Shown: in pieces, positions 8,099 through 16,627 of the stretch | Layout: every line of letters begins with the position of its first letter | Numbering within the stretch: the stretch's first letter is position 1 | Source: an uncultured Anaerolineae bacterium | GTDB lineage: Bacteria > Chloroflexota > Anaerolineae > J036 > Brachytrichaceae | Direction of reading: 5' to 3' | DNA length: 64,000 nucleotides | NCBI GenBank assembly: GCA_937959265.1 | Contig: CALGMA010000008.1 | Coordinates: forward strand, 62,001-126,000 | Translations under genes and position numbers: made by a program | The notes under the pieces: generated by a model | Seen by the model: only the letters and a program-made list of their open reading frames with translations | What the model was told of the DNA's origin: nothing | Databases searched by the model: none

Positions 8099-9352
8099 AT
8101 GCAGTTGCCGTTCATCAACGACCTGGAAGACGTCGAACTCGTCCTGCCTACGCCGCTGCGCATGCGCGCCGATGCCGGTTACACCGGCAAAGGCATCGCA
8201 ATCGCCTTTCTCGATTCGGGTTTCTATCCCCATCCCGATTTGACGCAGCCGACCAATCGCATCGCCTATTTTGCCGATGCGCGCGGTGAGGTAGTCCGTG
8301 AGAACGTCGGCTTTAGCATTCCGCATCGATCGAGCTGGCACGGCACGATGACTTCTTGTGTGTGCGCGGGCAACGGCTTCATGAGCATGTATCGCTACTC
8401 GGGCCTCGTGCCCGATGCGCGCGTTATCCTGGTCAAGACCGGCAACTTGAAGAACAATCACATTCGCGAACAAGATATCGGCCGCGCGTTGAGCTGGTTG
8501 TTGGACAATGCGCATCGTTTCGATGTGCGGGTGGTCAATATCTCGCTGGGCGGCGATCATCCATCCGACGGCAAGCTGACTGCGCTGGATGCGCTGGTGG
8601 AGGAAGCCGTGGCGCGTGGGATGGTGGTGGTGTGCGCTGCCGGCAATGGCGGCGCGCGGCGCATTGTGTCGCCGGCCAGCGCGCCATCGGCGATCACCGT
8701 AGGCGGGTTGAACGATCACAATTCGCTCGACCGTTCGCGTTGGACGTTGTATCACTCCAGCTATGGTCAAGGAGGGCGCGGCGCAGCAAAGCCGGAAGTG
8801 ATCGCGCCGGCGCAGTGGATCGCTGCGCCGATGTTGCCCCGGACGAGGGTGCACAACGAGGCGCAGTTTTTGTGGAGGATCGAGCGCGCCACGGACGCCG
8901 AGCTGGCGCGCATCCTGCGCACCAAGGAGGCGCGCCAGCGCATCAGCGCCGAGACGATGAGCAAGCCCTTTCATGAGATTCGGCGCATCGTGCGCCAGCG
9001 GATGAACGATCAGAAGTTCATTCACCCGCACTATCAGCACGTGGACGGCACATCGTTTGCTGCGGCGATCGTCTCGTCGGTCGTCGCGCAGATGCTAGAG
9101 GCGAACCTGTCGCTCACGCCGGCGCAGGTGAAGCGCATTCTGATCGAGACCGCCGAACCGTTGGATGATGCGCCTCCGGAGCGCCAAGGGGCCGGCGTCG
9201 TGCATGCCGGGGCAGCCGTCGCCGCTGCGCTCAAACTCAAGCGGCAGAGTCCGAAGCCGAAAAAGCACGAAGAGACGGAGATTCGCCCGGCATCTTTGCG
9301 GCTCGGCGACAAGAGAAATGCCGCCCGGCCTCTGGGTGAGAAGAGATCATGA
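8099..9352 (+). CDS. Subtilisin-like serine protease (peptidase S8), no signal peptide
   Basis: The 417-residue protein carries the subtilase triad: Asp39 in AFLDSGFYPHPDL, His81 in SSWHGTMTS and Ser319 in DGTSFAAAIVSS, with the oxyanion Asn in VCAAGNGGARR. About 60 residues rich in Arg and Glu (roughly 245-310) are inserted before the Ser motif. The ATG at 8099 is preferred because the frame upstream overlaps the divergent hydrolase and a -10-like box sits 9 bases before it; an ATG at 8045 is the alternative. No signal peptide is seen, so it may act in the cytoplasm. The last ATGA overlaps the esterase start, showing coupling. It may process a protein or peptide tied to the downstream ligases, which is inference from position only. 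Confidence 0.9.
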   Translation: MQLPFINDLEDVELVLPTPLRMRADAGYTGKGIAIAFLDSGFYPHPDLTQPTNRIAYFADARGEVVRENVGFSIPHRSSWHGTMTSCVCAGNGFMSMYRYSGLVPDARVILVKTGNLKNNHIREQDIGRALSWLLDNAHRFDVRVVNISLGGDHPSDGKLTALDALVEEAVARGMVVVCAAGNGGARRIVSPASAPSAITVGGLNDHNSLDRSRWTLYHSSYGQGGRGAAKPEVIAPAQWIAAPMLPRTRVHNEAQFLWRIERATDAELARILRTKEARQRISAETMSKPFHEIRRIVRQRMNDQKFIHPHYQHVDGTSFAAAIVSSVVAQMLEANLSLTPAQVKRILIETAEPLDDAPPERQGAGVVHAGAAVAAALKLKRQSPKPKKHEETEIRPASLRLGDKRNAARPLGEKRS

Positions 9353-10074
9353 ATCGGGAATATCACAAGTGGTGGAGTCCGTCACTCGGCCGAGAGATGG
9401 AATTGCTGATCTTCGGCCATAGCGGCGCGCGTGTGTTGGTTTTCCCCACCTCGCGCGGTCGGTTCTTTGAATGGGAGGACCGCGGCATGTTCGGCCCGGA
9501 TGGGCTGGGTCACCACATTGCGCAGGGTTGGCTGCAGGCGTATTGCGTGGACAGCGTGGACGGCGAAAGCTGGTACAACTACGCAGCGCATCCCGGCCAT
9601 CGCGGCTGGCGGCACACGCAATACATGAATTACGTGGTGAACGAGGTGTTGCCGTTGACCCGCGCAAAGAACGGCAATCCGTTCTTAATTGTGCTTGGCG
9701 CCAGCTTTGGCGCGTATCATGCGGCTTGTTTGGCGTTCAAATTCCCGCATCTCGTCGGCCGCGTCATCGGCATGAGCGGGATGTATGACATCAAGCGCTT
9801 TACCGGCGGCTACAGCGACGACAACGTGTATTTCAATAACCCGATGGACTTCATCCAGCATGAACACGACCTTGGCCGGCTGGAGGCGCTGCGCCGGATG
9901 GACATCATCCTGGCGACCGGCAAGGATGATGCGCTGCGCCATGAATCTGAGCGCATGAGCGCCGTGCTATGGAACAAGGGCATCGGCAATGCGCTGCGAC
10001 TGTGGGACGGCTGGTCGCACGACTGGCCTTATTGGAAGCGCATGTTGCATCTGTATATCGGAGGACACGATTAA
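9349..10074 (+). CDS. Alpha/beta-fold esterase (esterase D-like family)
   Basis: The 241-residue soluble protein has the nucleophile elbow LGASFGAYHAACLAF (Ser near residue 123), an acid in ILATGKDDALRHES and a His in WDGWSHDWPYWKRM, the arrangement of the putative-esterase/EstD family. The substrate is unknown; relatives act on S-formylglutathione, acyl glycerols or siderophore esters. Its ATG overlaps the subtilase stop by four bases (ATGA), so the two are co-translated. The ATP-grasp gene follows after 104 bases. Esterases or thioesterases often accompany amide-forming ATP-grasp enzymes, which suggests a hydrolytic step in the same pathway. Confidence 0.8.
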   Translation: MNREYHKWWSPSLGREMELLIFGHSGARVLVFPTSRGRFFEWEDRGMFGPDGLGHHIAQGWLQAYCVDSVDGESWYNYAAHPGHRGWRHTQYMNYVVNEVLPLTRAKNGNPFLIVLGASFGAYHAACLAFKFPHLVGRVIGMSGMYDIKRFTGGYSDDNVYFNNPMDFIQHEHDLGRLEALRRMDIILATGKDDALRHESERMSAVLWNKGIGNALRLWDGWSHDWPYWKRMLHLYIGGHD

Positions 10075-10178
10075 GGCAGGGAGGTGGGTCATGCGGCGCT
10101 CCCCGGCTCTGAGGTCTGGCCCCGGACTTCTGGCTGTCTGCCCCTTGCCCATCTGAATTGCTGTAACTTGGAGGAAGC

Positions 10179-11081
10179 ATGAAGAAGATCGGAGTGATCG
10201 TAGGCCGCGAATGGTCATGGCCGCCGGCATTTATCGAAGAGGTGAACGAGCGCGACGAAGGCGTGATCGCCGAATATGCCAAACTCGGCGGCACGCGCAT
10301 GAACGAGCCGTGTCCCTACGTGGTCATTGTGGATCGCATCTCGCACGAGGTGCCGTATTACCGCTCCTACCTCAAGAATGCCGTGCTGCAGGGGACGTAT
10401 GTGGTCAATAACCCGTTCATGTGGACGGCCGATGACAAGTTCTTCGAGGCGTCGCTGGCGACGAAGCTGGGCATCCATAGCCCGAAGACGGTGGTGTTGC
10501 CGAACAAGGATTACGTGCCGGGCATCGTGCACAACGAGAGCTTGCGCAACCTGATCTATCCCATCCCATGGGCGGAGCATGTAGATTACCTCGGCGGCTT
10601 CCCCCTGGTGCTGAAGGATGCGCACGGCGGCGGCTGGAAGGGAGTGTTCGTCGTGCACTCGATGGACGAGCTGTTTGCGCGCTATAACGAGAGCGGCCTG
10701 CTGACCATGGTGCTGCAAGAGTTCATCCGCTGGGAGGATTATTTGCGCTGTATGTGCATCGGCCAGGAGCACATCTACGTCGCCAAGTACGATCCGGTGA
10801 ATCGCCGCTACCTCAAACATGACCTTGCGCCGGAGATGCACGAGCGCGTCGTGCGCGAATCGCTGATGTTGGTGCGCGCGTTGGGCTACGACATGAACAC
10901 CATCGAGTGGGCGATCCGCGATGGCGTGCCCTACGCCATTGACTTCATGAATCCCGCGCCGGATATGGACATCAACTCCTGCGGCTACGAGTATCACCGC
11001 TGGTGCGTGGAGAAGATGGCCGACATGTGCATCGCGCTGGCGCAGTCGCCTCGCCCACAGCAGACGCCGTATCGGGTTTGA
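10179..11081 (+). CDS. ATP-grasp carboxylate-amine/thiol ligase (RimK-like)
   Basis: The 300-residue protein shows an ATP-grasp fold. A pre-ATP-grasp N-terminus opens MKKIGVIVGREWSWPPAF; the nucleotide-binding strand and glycine loop are FPLVLKDAHGGGWKGVFVV (about residues 139-157); and the metal-binding C-terminal strand is WAIRDGVPYAIDFMNPAPD, whose acidic and Asn residues coordinate Mg-ATP. Such enzymes join a carboxylate to an amine through an acyl phosphate. GGAGGA sits 4 bases before the ATG. A circularly permuted ATP-grasp gene follows after 48 bases, then a GCS2-type ligase. Substrates are not known. Confidence 0.82.
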   Translation: MKKIGVIVGREWSWPPAFIEEVNERDEGVIAEYAKLGGTRMNEPCPYVVIVDRISHEVPYYRSYLKNAVLQGTYVVNNPFMWTADDKFFEASLATKLGIHSPKTVVLPNKDYVPGIVHNESLRNLIYPIPWAEHVDYLGGFPLVLKDAHGGGWKGVFVVHSMDELFARYNESGLLTMVLQEFIRWEDYLRCMCIGQEHIYVAKYDPVNRRYLKHDLAPEMHERVVRESLMLVRALGYDMNTIEWAIRDGVPYAIDFMNPAPDMDINSCGYEYHRWCVEKMADMCIALAQSPRPQQTPYRV

Positions 11082-11129
11082 ACGCCGAGGCGCGGCGCAT
11101 TGCCGTCCCGCGCCCTAGAAAAGAGCGCT

Positions 11130-12503
11130 ATGACAGATCTGACAAAGGCAATCTCGCTCTATCACGACCTGCTCGACGACGAGATGGCGCGGGCGAGCAA
11201 TGAGCTGCTCGAGGAACAGCAACAGCGACGCGGGTTGTTTTTCGGCGCGCGCCCGCTATGCACGGTGCTGCGCCCGCGCTTCCTGACGCATGAACAATAT
11301 CGGCTCCTGCAGCGCGCCATCGCCGCCGTGATGCCGGCATTCGCCAAGCTGCACACTACCGCGCTGCGCGACGCCGAATTTCGCACGCAGTTTATGCTGG
11401 CCGACTGGGAAGAGAAGCTCGTCACGACGCCGATGCCCTATCGCGCCAGCAGTCCGACGTCCCGCATGGACGCGTTCTTCGTCCCGCAGACGAACGAGCT
11501 GAAGTTCACCGAGTACAACGCCGAGACGCCGGCCGGCATCAGTTACAACGACGCGCTGGGCGACATCATGTTCGGCTTGCCCATCATGCGCAAGTTCGAG
11601 CGGCGCTATGAAGTGCGACCGTTGCCCGGCAAGCATCACGTGTTGCACGCGCTGAACGAGAGCTACCGCCAGTGGGGTGGGCGCGAGCGCATGCGCATCT
11701 GCATCCTCGACTGGAAGGATGTGCCTACCTATAGCGAGTTCGTCCAATTTGACCAGTACTTTAAGGAGCAGGGCTATGAATGCGTGATCGCCGACCCGCG
11801 CGAGTGCGAGTACCGCGACGGCAAGTTCTACGCCCATCCAGCCCACGGCTCCGGGCCGCCGTTGCAAGCGAACGTGATCTACAAGCGCGTGCTCATCACC
11901 GAGCTGATCGAGCGGGGTGGGCTGGATCACCCGGTCGTCCGAGCGGTGAACGATCACGCCGTGTGCATGGTTAACCCCTTTCATTGCAAGATCCTGCATC
12001 GCAAGACCAGCTTCGCCGTCATCAGCGACGAAGCCAACCGGGAATTGTTCAGCGAGGAGGAGTCGCAGGCGATCGAGCAATTCATTCCCTGGACGCGCAT
12101 CGTGGCCGAGCGCTTCACGGTCTATCGTGGCCGGCGTGTGGACCTGCTGCCGTGGATTGCCCAGAATCGCGAACAGTTCGTGCTCAAGCCGGCGGATGAG
12201 TACGGCGGCAAAGGTATCGTGCTGGGTTGGACGGTGACGCAGGACGAATGGAACCAGGCGCTCAGCGCCGCGATCAACACCCCCACCATTGTGCAGCAGC
12301 GCGTGACCGTGCCGAACGAGCCGTATCCCAGCTTTGCCGATGGGCATGTGCAAGTGATTGACCGGATGCTCGACACGAACCCCTACATCTGGTATGGGGA
12401 GTATGCTTCGAGCTGCCTGACGCGCCTTTCGACGGCGGCGTTGTTGAACGTGACCGCCGGTGGCGGCAGCACCGTGCCGACGTTCGTGATCGAGGAGCGG
12501 TGA
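11130..12503 (+). CDS. Circularly permuted ATP-grasp ligase
   Basis: The 457-residue protein matches the circularly permuted ATP-grasp group related to glutathionylspermidine-synthase-like amidoligases. The acidic metal-binding stretch FTEYNAETPAGISYND comes first (about residue 130), while the Lys/Gly-rich nucleotide loop FVLKPADEYGGKGIVLGW comes late (about residue 350), the reverse of the normal order. The C-terminus ends with TRLSTAALLNVTAGGGST. These proteins form amide bonds in small peptide-like metabolites. The ATG at 11130 is used; a TTG at 11100 is an upstream alternative. It sits between a normal ATP-grasp enzyme and a GCS2 ligase, so three different amide-forming enzymes are consecutive. 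Confidence 0.82.
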   Translation: MTDLTKAISLYHDLLDDEMARASNELLEEQQQRRGLFFGARPLCTVLRPRFLTHEQYRLLQRAIAAVMPAFAKLHTTALRDAEFRTQFMLADWEEKLVTTPMPYRASSPTSRMDAFFVPQTNELKFTEYNAETPAGISYNDALGDIMFGLPIMRKFERRYEVRPLPGKHHVLHALNESYRQWGGRERMRICILDWKDVPTYSEFVQFDQYFKEQGYECVIADPRECEYRDGKFYAHPAHGSGPPLQANVIYKRVLITELIERGGLDHPVVRAVNDHAVCMVNPFHCKILHRKTSFAVISDEANRELFSEEESQAIEQFIPWTRIVAERFTVYRGRRVDLLPWIAQNREQFVLKPADEYGGKGIVLGWTVTQDEWNQALSAAINTPTIVQQRVTVPNEPYPSFADGHVQVIDRMLDTNPYIWYGEYASSCLTRLSTAALLNVTAGGGSTVPTFVIEER

Positions 12504-12580
12504 CTTTCCCGCCCATGTCGCGCGCAATAAGTAGTCCAGGCCGCCTGCCTTGATACTGGTATTTGCCTGTGAGGATGCCG

Positions 12581-13693
12581 ATGAAGCAACCGAGTTTCAA
12601 CATTGGGATCGAAGAAGAGTATCAAATCGTTGATCCGCAGACGCGCGAGCTGCGCAGCTACATCACGCAGATGATCGAGGACAAGACGCGCACGCTGATG
12701 GAGATTGACATCAAGCCGGAGCTGCACCAATCCATCGTCGAGGTCGGCACCAAGGTATGCCAGACGCCTGCCGAGGCGCGCGCAGACCTGATCCGCCTGC
12801 GGCGCGGCGTGATGGAGCTGGCCGGCCATCATGGGCTGAAGATCGTGGCCGCCGGCACGCACCCCTTCTCGAACTGGCTGCAGCAGGAGATCACCCCTTT
12901 CGAGCGTTACGCCGGCGTGCGACAGGATATGCAGATCCTCGCCCAGCAGTTGCTCATCTTCGGCACACACGTCCATATCGGCATCGAGGATCCCGAGGTG
13001 ATGATTGACGTGATGAACGTGGCGCGTTACCTCATGCCGCACATCCTGTGCCTCTCCACCAGCTCGCCGTTCTGGGTGGGCCAGAACACCGGGCTGATGA
13101 GCTACCGCAGCGTGGTCTTCCGCAACTTCCCGCGCACTGGCACCGCGCCGCGCTTCAACTCATACGCCGAGTTCCAGCGCTTCGTGGATACGCTGGTCAA
13201 GACCAACAGCATCCCAGACGGCACCAAGATCTGGTGGGATCTGCGACCAAACTACAAGTATCCGACTCTGGAGATGCGCGTGTGCGACGTGTGCACGCGC
13301 GTGGACGAAGCGATTTGCATCGCTGCGATCTACCAGGCGATCTGTTACAAGTGCTGGAAGCTGCGCCGCAGCAACATGACCTTTCGCGTGTATTCCTCAT
13401 CGCTGATCGAAGAGAACAAGTGGCGCGCGGTGCGCTATGGCTTGGACGGCAAGCTGATTGACTTCGGCAAGCAGGAAGAATTTCCGGCCCGCGACCTGGT
13501 GACCGAGATGATCGAGTGGTTCATCGGCGACGTGGTGGATGAGCTGGGCAGTCGCCGGGAGGTCGAATACGCCTACAAGATCATGCGAGAAGGCACCAGC
13601 GCGCACCGCCAGCTCGAAACGTATCGCCAGACCGGCGACCTGAAGGCCGTGGTAGATCGCCTGATCCGCGAGACGGAAGAGGGCGTGCTGTAA
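12581..13693 (+). CDS. GCS2-type carboxylate-amine ligase (YbdK-like)
   Basis: The 370-residue protein opens with FNIGIEEEYQIVDPQTREL, the Mg/ATP-binding opening of the glutamate-cysteine ligase 2 family. It also has HQSIVEVGTKVC, GTHPFSNW, LLIFGTHVHIGIED and WWDLRPNYKYPTLEMRVCD, which are family landmarks. Members such as YbdK show weak gamma-glutamylcysteine ligase activity; many act on other amino acids. GAGG at 12571-12574 is 6 bases before the chosen ATG. It lies 77 bases after the permuted ATP-grasp gene and 7 bases before the decarboxylase homologue. Without glutathione synthetase nearby, glutathione synthesis is not supported; a different amide product is more likely. Confidence 0.85.
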   Translation: MKQPSFNIGIEEEYQIVDPQTRELRSYITQMIEDKTRTLMEIDIKPELHQSIVEVGTKVCQTPAEARADLIRLRRGVMELAGHHGLKIVAAGTHPFSNWLQQEITPFERYAGVRQDMQILAQQLLIFGTHVHIGIEDPEVMIDVMNVARYLMPHILCLSTSSPFWVGQNTGLMSYRSVVFRNFPRTGTAPRFNSYAEFQRFVDTLVKTNSIPDGTKIWWDLRPNYKYPTLEMRVCDVCTRVDEAICIAAIYQAICYKCWKLRRSNMTFRVYSSSLIEENKWRAVRYGLDGKLIDFGKQEEFPARDLVTEMIEWFIGDVVDELGSRREVEYAYKIMREGTSAHRQLETYRQTGDLKAVVDRLIRETEEGVL

Positions 13694-13700
13694 TTTCCCG

Positions 13701-14870
13701 ATGGCGACGCATATCCCCCGCAGCTTCAAAGAGATCGCCGGCTTCATGCACGCGGCGCACGACGACATCCTCGATGTGCTGGGCCGGCATGGCATCACCT
13801 TCCCTGACTATCCGACCTTCGACCGACCGGGCAACCCGCGCGGCATCGCCGCAGCCAAAGCACACCCGATGCAGGGCATCCTGAAGTACCACGGCCTGGC
13901 CGACTGGGAGTGGCGCATCGCCTTTCTGCCCAGCATCAGCGTCACCAACGACGCGGCCTACTCAATCACGCTGGTCGAGTTCGACCCTGAGCTGGCGGAA
14001 GATGACGTGTTCATCGGTGGTCAGCGCGCGACCGGCCGCGAGCTGGAGCGGGTAAAGCATAGCCTGAATGCCGTGCGCAACATCGCGGCGATCAAATCCT
14101 GCGCCCATGTGCGCTCGCGCAATGTGGTCGCCGGCGGCGCATTGCGCGCAGGCAAGGGGTTGGGCACCAGCGCCAGCGGCTCGGCGGCCTTAGCGATGGC
14201 GGCGATCGCTGCGGCGTTCGGGCAAGCCGCCGCGCAAAACTGGCGCTTTGTCAGCGCCATGTCGCGCCTCTTGGCTGGCAGTGGCTGCCGCGCCGCAACC
14301 GGCGGCGTCTCCCTTTGGATGTCCTATCCGGGGATTGCGCATGAGGACAGCTTCGCCGTCCGGCTGGACACGCGCGGCCAATTGGCCGACATGCGCCTGA
14401 TCACCGTGCCGCTCGATTCGCGCATCGGCCTGAAGACCGAAAGCGCCCATGCCGACGCGCCCAACAGCCCGCTCTTCAAATGCTGGATGCGCAACCGTCG
14501 CGATGAAGCGCTGCGCTGCATCGAGGCGGTCTTGTCCGGCGATTGGCTGACGGTGGCGCAGATGGCCGAGGCCGACAGCATCACGCTGCACGCGGTGACG
14601 ATGACTGGCGGCGTCGAGCACAAACTGTTCGCCTGGGAGCCGGAGAACATCACCTTGTTTCGCGCCTGTGATGCGCTGCGAGCCGAAGGCGTGCCGGTCT
14701 ACTTTTCAACCGATACCGGCCCGACGACTGTGCTGCTGACGGATGCGTTGCATGTGGCGCAGGTGATCGCCCATGTGCGTGATCTGGGTTTTGACGCCGT
14801 TGAGGGTAACATCGCGCCGGGCGCACAGTTGGTGGATGTGGAAGCGGCGCGGGAAGCGCTGGAGTCATAA
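13701..14870 (+). CDS. Mevalonate-(di)phosphate decarboxylase-family GHMP protein
   Basis: The 389-residue protein belongs to the GHMP superfamily near diphosphomevalonate decarboxylase. It has the substrate-loop pattern ILKYHGLADWEWRIAFLPS (compare IKYWGK in the family), the ATP-phosphate loop GKGLGTSASGSAALAM (about residues 151-166) and the C-terminal STDTGPTTVLLTD, whose Asp aligns with the catalytic Asp of the FDAGPN motif. Chloroflexi are known to use a mevalonate-5-phosphate decarboxylase plus isopentenyl phosphate kinase route, so either the mono- or the diphosphate may be the substrate. The first mevalonate-pathway steps are encoded 38 kb away at 52.2-55.0 kb. It begins 7 bases after the GCS2 ligase and is probably the last gene of that operon. 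Confidence 0.75.
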   Translation: MATHIPRSFKEIAGFMHAAHDDILDVLGRHGITFPDYPTFDRPGNPRGIAAAKAHPMQGILKYHGLADWEWRIAFLPSISVTNDAAYSITLVEFDPELAEDDVFIGGQRATGRELERVKHSLNAVRNIAAIKSCAHVRSRNVVAGGALRAGKGLGTSASGSAALAMAAIAAAFGQAAAQNWRFVSAMSRLLAGSGCRAATGGVSLWMSYPGIAHEDSFAVRLDTRGQLADMRLITVPLDSRIGLKTESAHADAPNSPLFKCWMRNRRDEALRCIEAVLSGDWLTVAQMAEADSITLHAVTMTGGVEHKLFAWEPENITLFRACDALRAEGVPVYFSTDTGPTTVLLTDALHVAQVIAHVRDLGFDAVEGNIAPGAQLVDVEAAREALES

Positions 14871-14915
14871 GCACATCGGCCTGGCCCAAGCAGCCGCCCC
14901 TGCGGTGACCAGCGC

Positions 14916-15593
14916 TCATCCCCGCCACTTTCGGTACTTCCACAGCGCTTTGAGGGTGGGCCAGCCATCCGCCGGCGAGAGCTTCTTCTGCTCGTAGCGC
15001 GCGTGATAGTTGATCGGTACCTCGGCGATGGTGTAGCCGCGGCGCAGAATTTTGGCGGTGATCTCGGCTTCTACATCGAAGCGCCGACACTCCAGTTGTA
15101 GTCCCTGCGCGACGTCACGCGCCATCGCCTTGTAGCACGTCTCCATATCCTGCAGCGACGCACCGTAGAGCAGGTTGGTGGCGAGCGTGACGAAGCGATT
15201 GCCCAGCGCCATATACCACTTCTGCGTGCCCAGATTGCGCACGCCATAGACCACCTTCGCCTCGCCACGCACGATCGGCGCAATCAGCTTGGCGTAATCG
15301 TTGGGGTTGTACTCCAGGTCAGCATCCTGAATGATGACGATATCGCCGCTGACGTGCTTGAGCGCGGTCTGGATTGCCGCGCCCTTGCCACCGTTCACCT
15401 CGTGCGTGATGATTTTCAAGTTGGGGATATGCGTCTGCGCTTTTAGGATATGCGGCGTTTCGTCTCGCGAGCAATCATCTACCAGCACAATCTCTTTTTT
15501 CACCGGATCGAGCCTGACATCGGCCACACGTTGCAAAATTTCTGCGATGGTGTCGGCCTCATTGAAGACCGGCATGATGATAGATAGCTTCAC
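14916..15593 (-). CDS. Family 2 glycosyltransferase (dolichyl-phosphate mannosyltransferase-like)
   Basis: The 225-residue protein has a single GT-A domain: KLSIIMPVFNEADTIAEIL at the start, the nucleotide-binding DDCSRDETP, and the metal-binding IIQDADLEYNPNDY. LYGASLQDMETCYKAMARD is typical of DPM1/polyprenyl-phosphate glycosyltransferases. No C-terminal membrane helices are present, so it is the short soluble type. It probably transfers a sugar from a nucleotide donor to a polyprenyl phosphate. The start is a GTG 3 bases after the stop of the dehydrogenase, so the two are co-transcribed. A GT39-type membrane transferase that uses such lipid-linked sugars is encoded nearby on the same strand. 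Confidence 0.88.
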   Translation of the reverse strand: MKLSIIMPVFNEADTIAEILQRVADVRLDPVKKEIVLVDDCSRDETPHILKAQTHIPNLKIITHEVNGGKGAAIQTALKHVSGDIVIIQDADLEYNPNDYAKLIAPIVRGEAKVVYGVRNLGTQKWYMALGNRFVTLATNLLYGASLQDMETCYKAMARDVAQGLQLECRRFDVEAEITAKILRRGYTIAEVPINYHARYEQKKLSPADGWPTLKALWKYRKWRG

Positions 15594-15596
15594 GAC

Positions 15597-16589
15597 CTAG
15601 TATCCTCGCTCGAAGTCTACTTGATTGATCAGCGGCTGGCCTTGGACAAATCGCCGCAAGTTCTCTGCGAACAAAGCCGCAGCCCGCGCTTCGTAGTGTG
15701 GCGTTTGCCCGGCGATGTGCGGCGTGAGGATGACGCGGCCTTCGGCAGCCAATCGCCATAGTGGGCTATCGTCCGGCAGCGGCTCTTGCTCGAACACGTC
15801 CAGCGCTGCGCCGGCGATGCGTCCCTCGGCGATCGCCGAGGCCAGCGCCTGCTCATCCACCACTGCGCCGCGCCCGATATTGACGAGGAACGCCGTGGGC
15901 TTCATCTGCCGGAGCGCGTCTGCGTCCAGCATGCGCCGCGTCTCCGGCGTGAGCGGCGCGGCTACCACAACGAAGTCAGATTGCGCGAGCAGCATCGGCA
16001 GTTGGTCGCGCCGGACGAACATGATGCTATCGTCGTGCTGATCGTCCTCCGCTGGGATGCGCTTGCGCAAGGCGATCACCCGCATGCCGAACGCGCGCGC
16101 CAGTCGCGCGACCTCTCGGCCGATCTGGCCATAGCCGATCAAGCCGAGCGTCGCGCCGCGCAGCTCCATCGGCATGAACGCCGCGCGGTCATCGCTCCAT
16201 GCGCCGGCCTGCATCATCTTGAAGGCCATCGGGAGCCTGTGTGCCAGCGCCAGCATCATCATCAGCGTATATTCGCCCATGTTGACGGCATGAATGCCCG
16301 CACCGGTGGTGAGGATCACCTCGCCGGATGCGAAGATGGGGGCATTGGTCGTCGTGTCCACGCCGGCCCAGTGCATCTGCACCCAGCATAGCCTCGGCGC
16401 TGCCGCGCGCGAAGGCGGCTCGCCATAGGCGTAATACACGTCGGCTTTGGCGAGAACGTCGGTTGGGATCTCGTCGGGCATTGCCCTGGGGAACTGATAG
16501 AAGCGAATGCCCGGCGCGGCTTGCTCGAACAACGCGATCGAATCTGCGCCAAATGTGCCTGTTGAAACAATGGTAAGCGGTCGAGTCAT
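15597..16589 (-). CDS. D-isomer-specific 2-hydroxyacid dehydrogenase
   Basis: The 330-residue protein has the family's NAD-binding core with GATLGLIGYGQIGREVARLA (about residues 146-165), the catalytic Arg in FLVNIGRGAVVDEQALASAI, the Glu in ALDVFEQEPLPDDSPLW and the His in VILTPHIAGQTPHYEAR. These enzymes reduce 2-oxoacids such as glyoxylate, hydroxypyruvate or phosphohydroxypyruvate. The substrate is not resolved here, and the absence of an ACT domain argues against a standard SerA. The ATG at 16589 gives the natural N-terminus MTRPLTIVSTG; the frame upstream has no family similarity. Confidence 0.88.
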   Translation of the reverse strand: MTRPLTIVSTGTFGADSIALFEQAAPGIRFYQFPRAMPDEIPTDVLAKADVYYAYGEPPSRAAAPRLCWVQMHWAGVDTTTNAPIFASGEVILTTGAGIHAVNMGEYTLMMMLALAHRLPMAFKMMQAGAWSDDRAAFMPMELRGATLGLIGYGQIGREVARLARAFGMRVIALRKRIPAEDDQHDDSIMFVRRDQLPMLLAQSDFVVVAAPLTPETRRMLDADALRQMKPTAFLVNIGRGAVVDEQALASAIAEGRIAGAALDVFEQEPLPDDSPLWRLAAEGRVILTPHIAGQTPHYEARAAALFAENLRRFVQGQPLINQVDFERGY

Positions 16590-16627
16590 GTCTAGTGTGC
16601 AAAGGCGAAGCGCCTCGGGAGACGTGT

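Noticed and set aside
7829..9040. Minus-strand open frame of about 400 codons across the subtilase
   Set aside because: Runs opposite a protein with a full catalytic triad and has no family features.
10081..10178. C/T-rich gap between esterase and ATP-grasp considered as a heptamer array or a terminator
   Set aside because: No exact 7-base period and no stem with a T run could be shown.
11256..12527. Long minus-strand open frame opposite the permuted ATP-grasp gene
   Set aside because: His/Arg-rich shadow of a real gene with recognisable ATP-grasp motifs. High GC produces such frames.
12581..13693. Glutathione biosynthesis (gshA-like) as the role of the GCS2 gene
   Set aside because: No glutathione synthetase partner; neighbours are atypical ATP-grasp enzymes, so glutathione is not supported.
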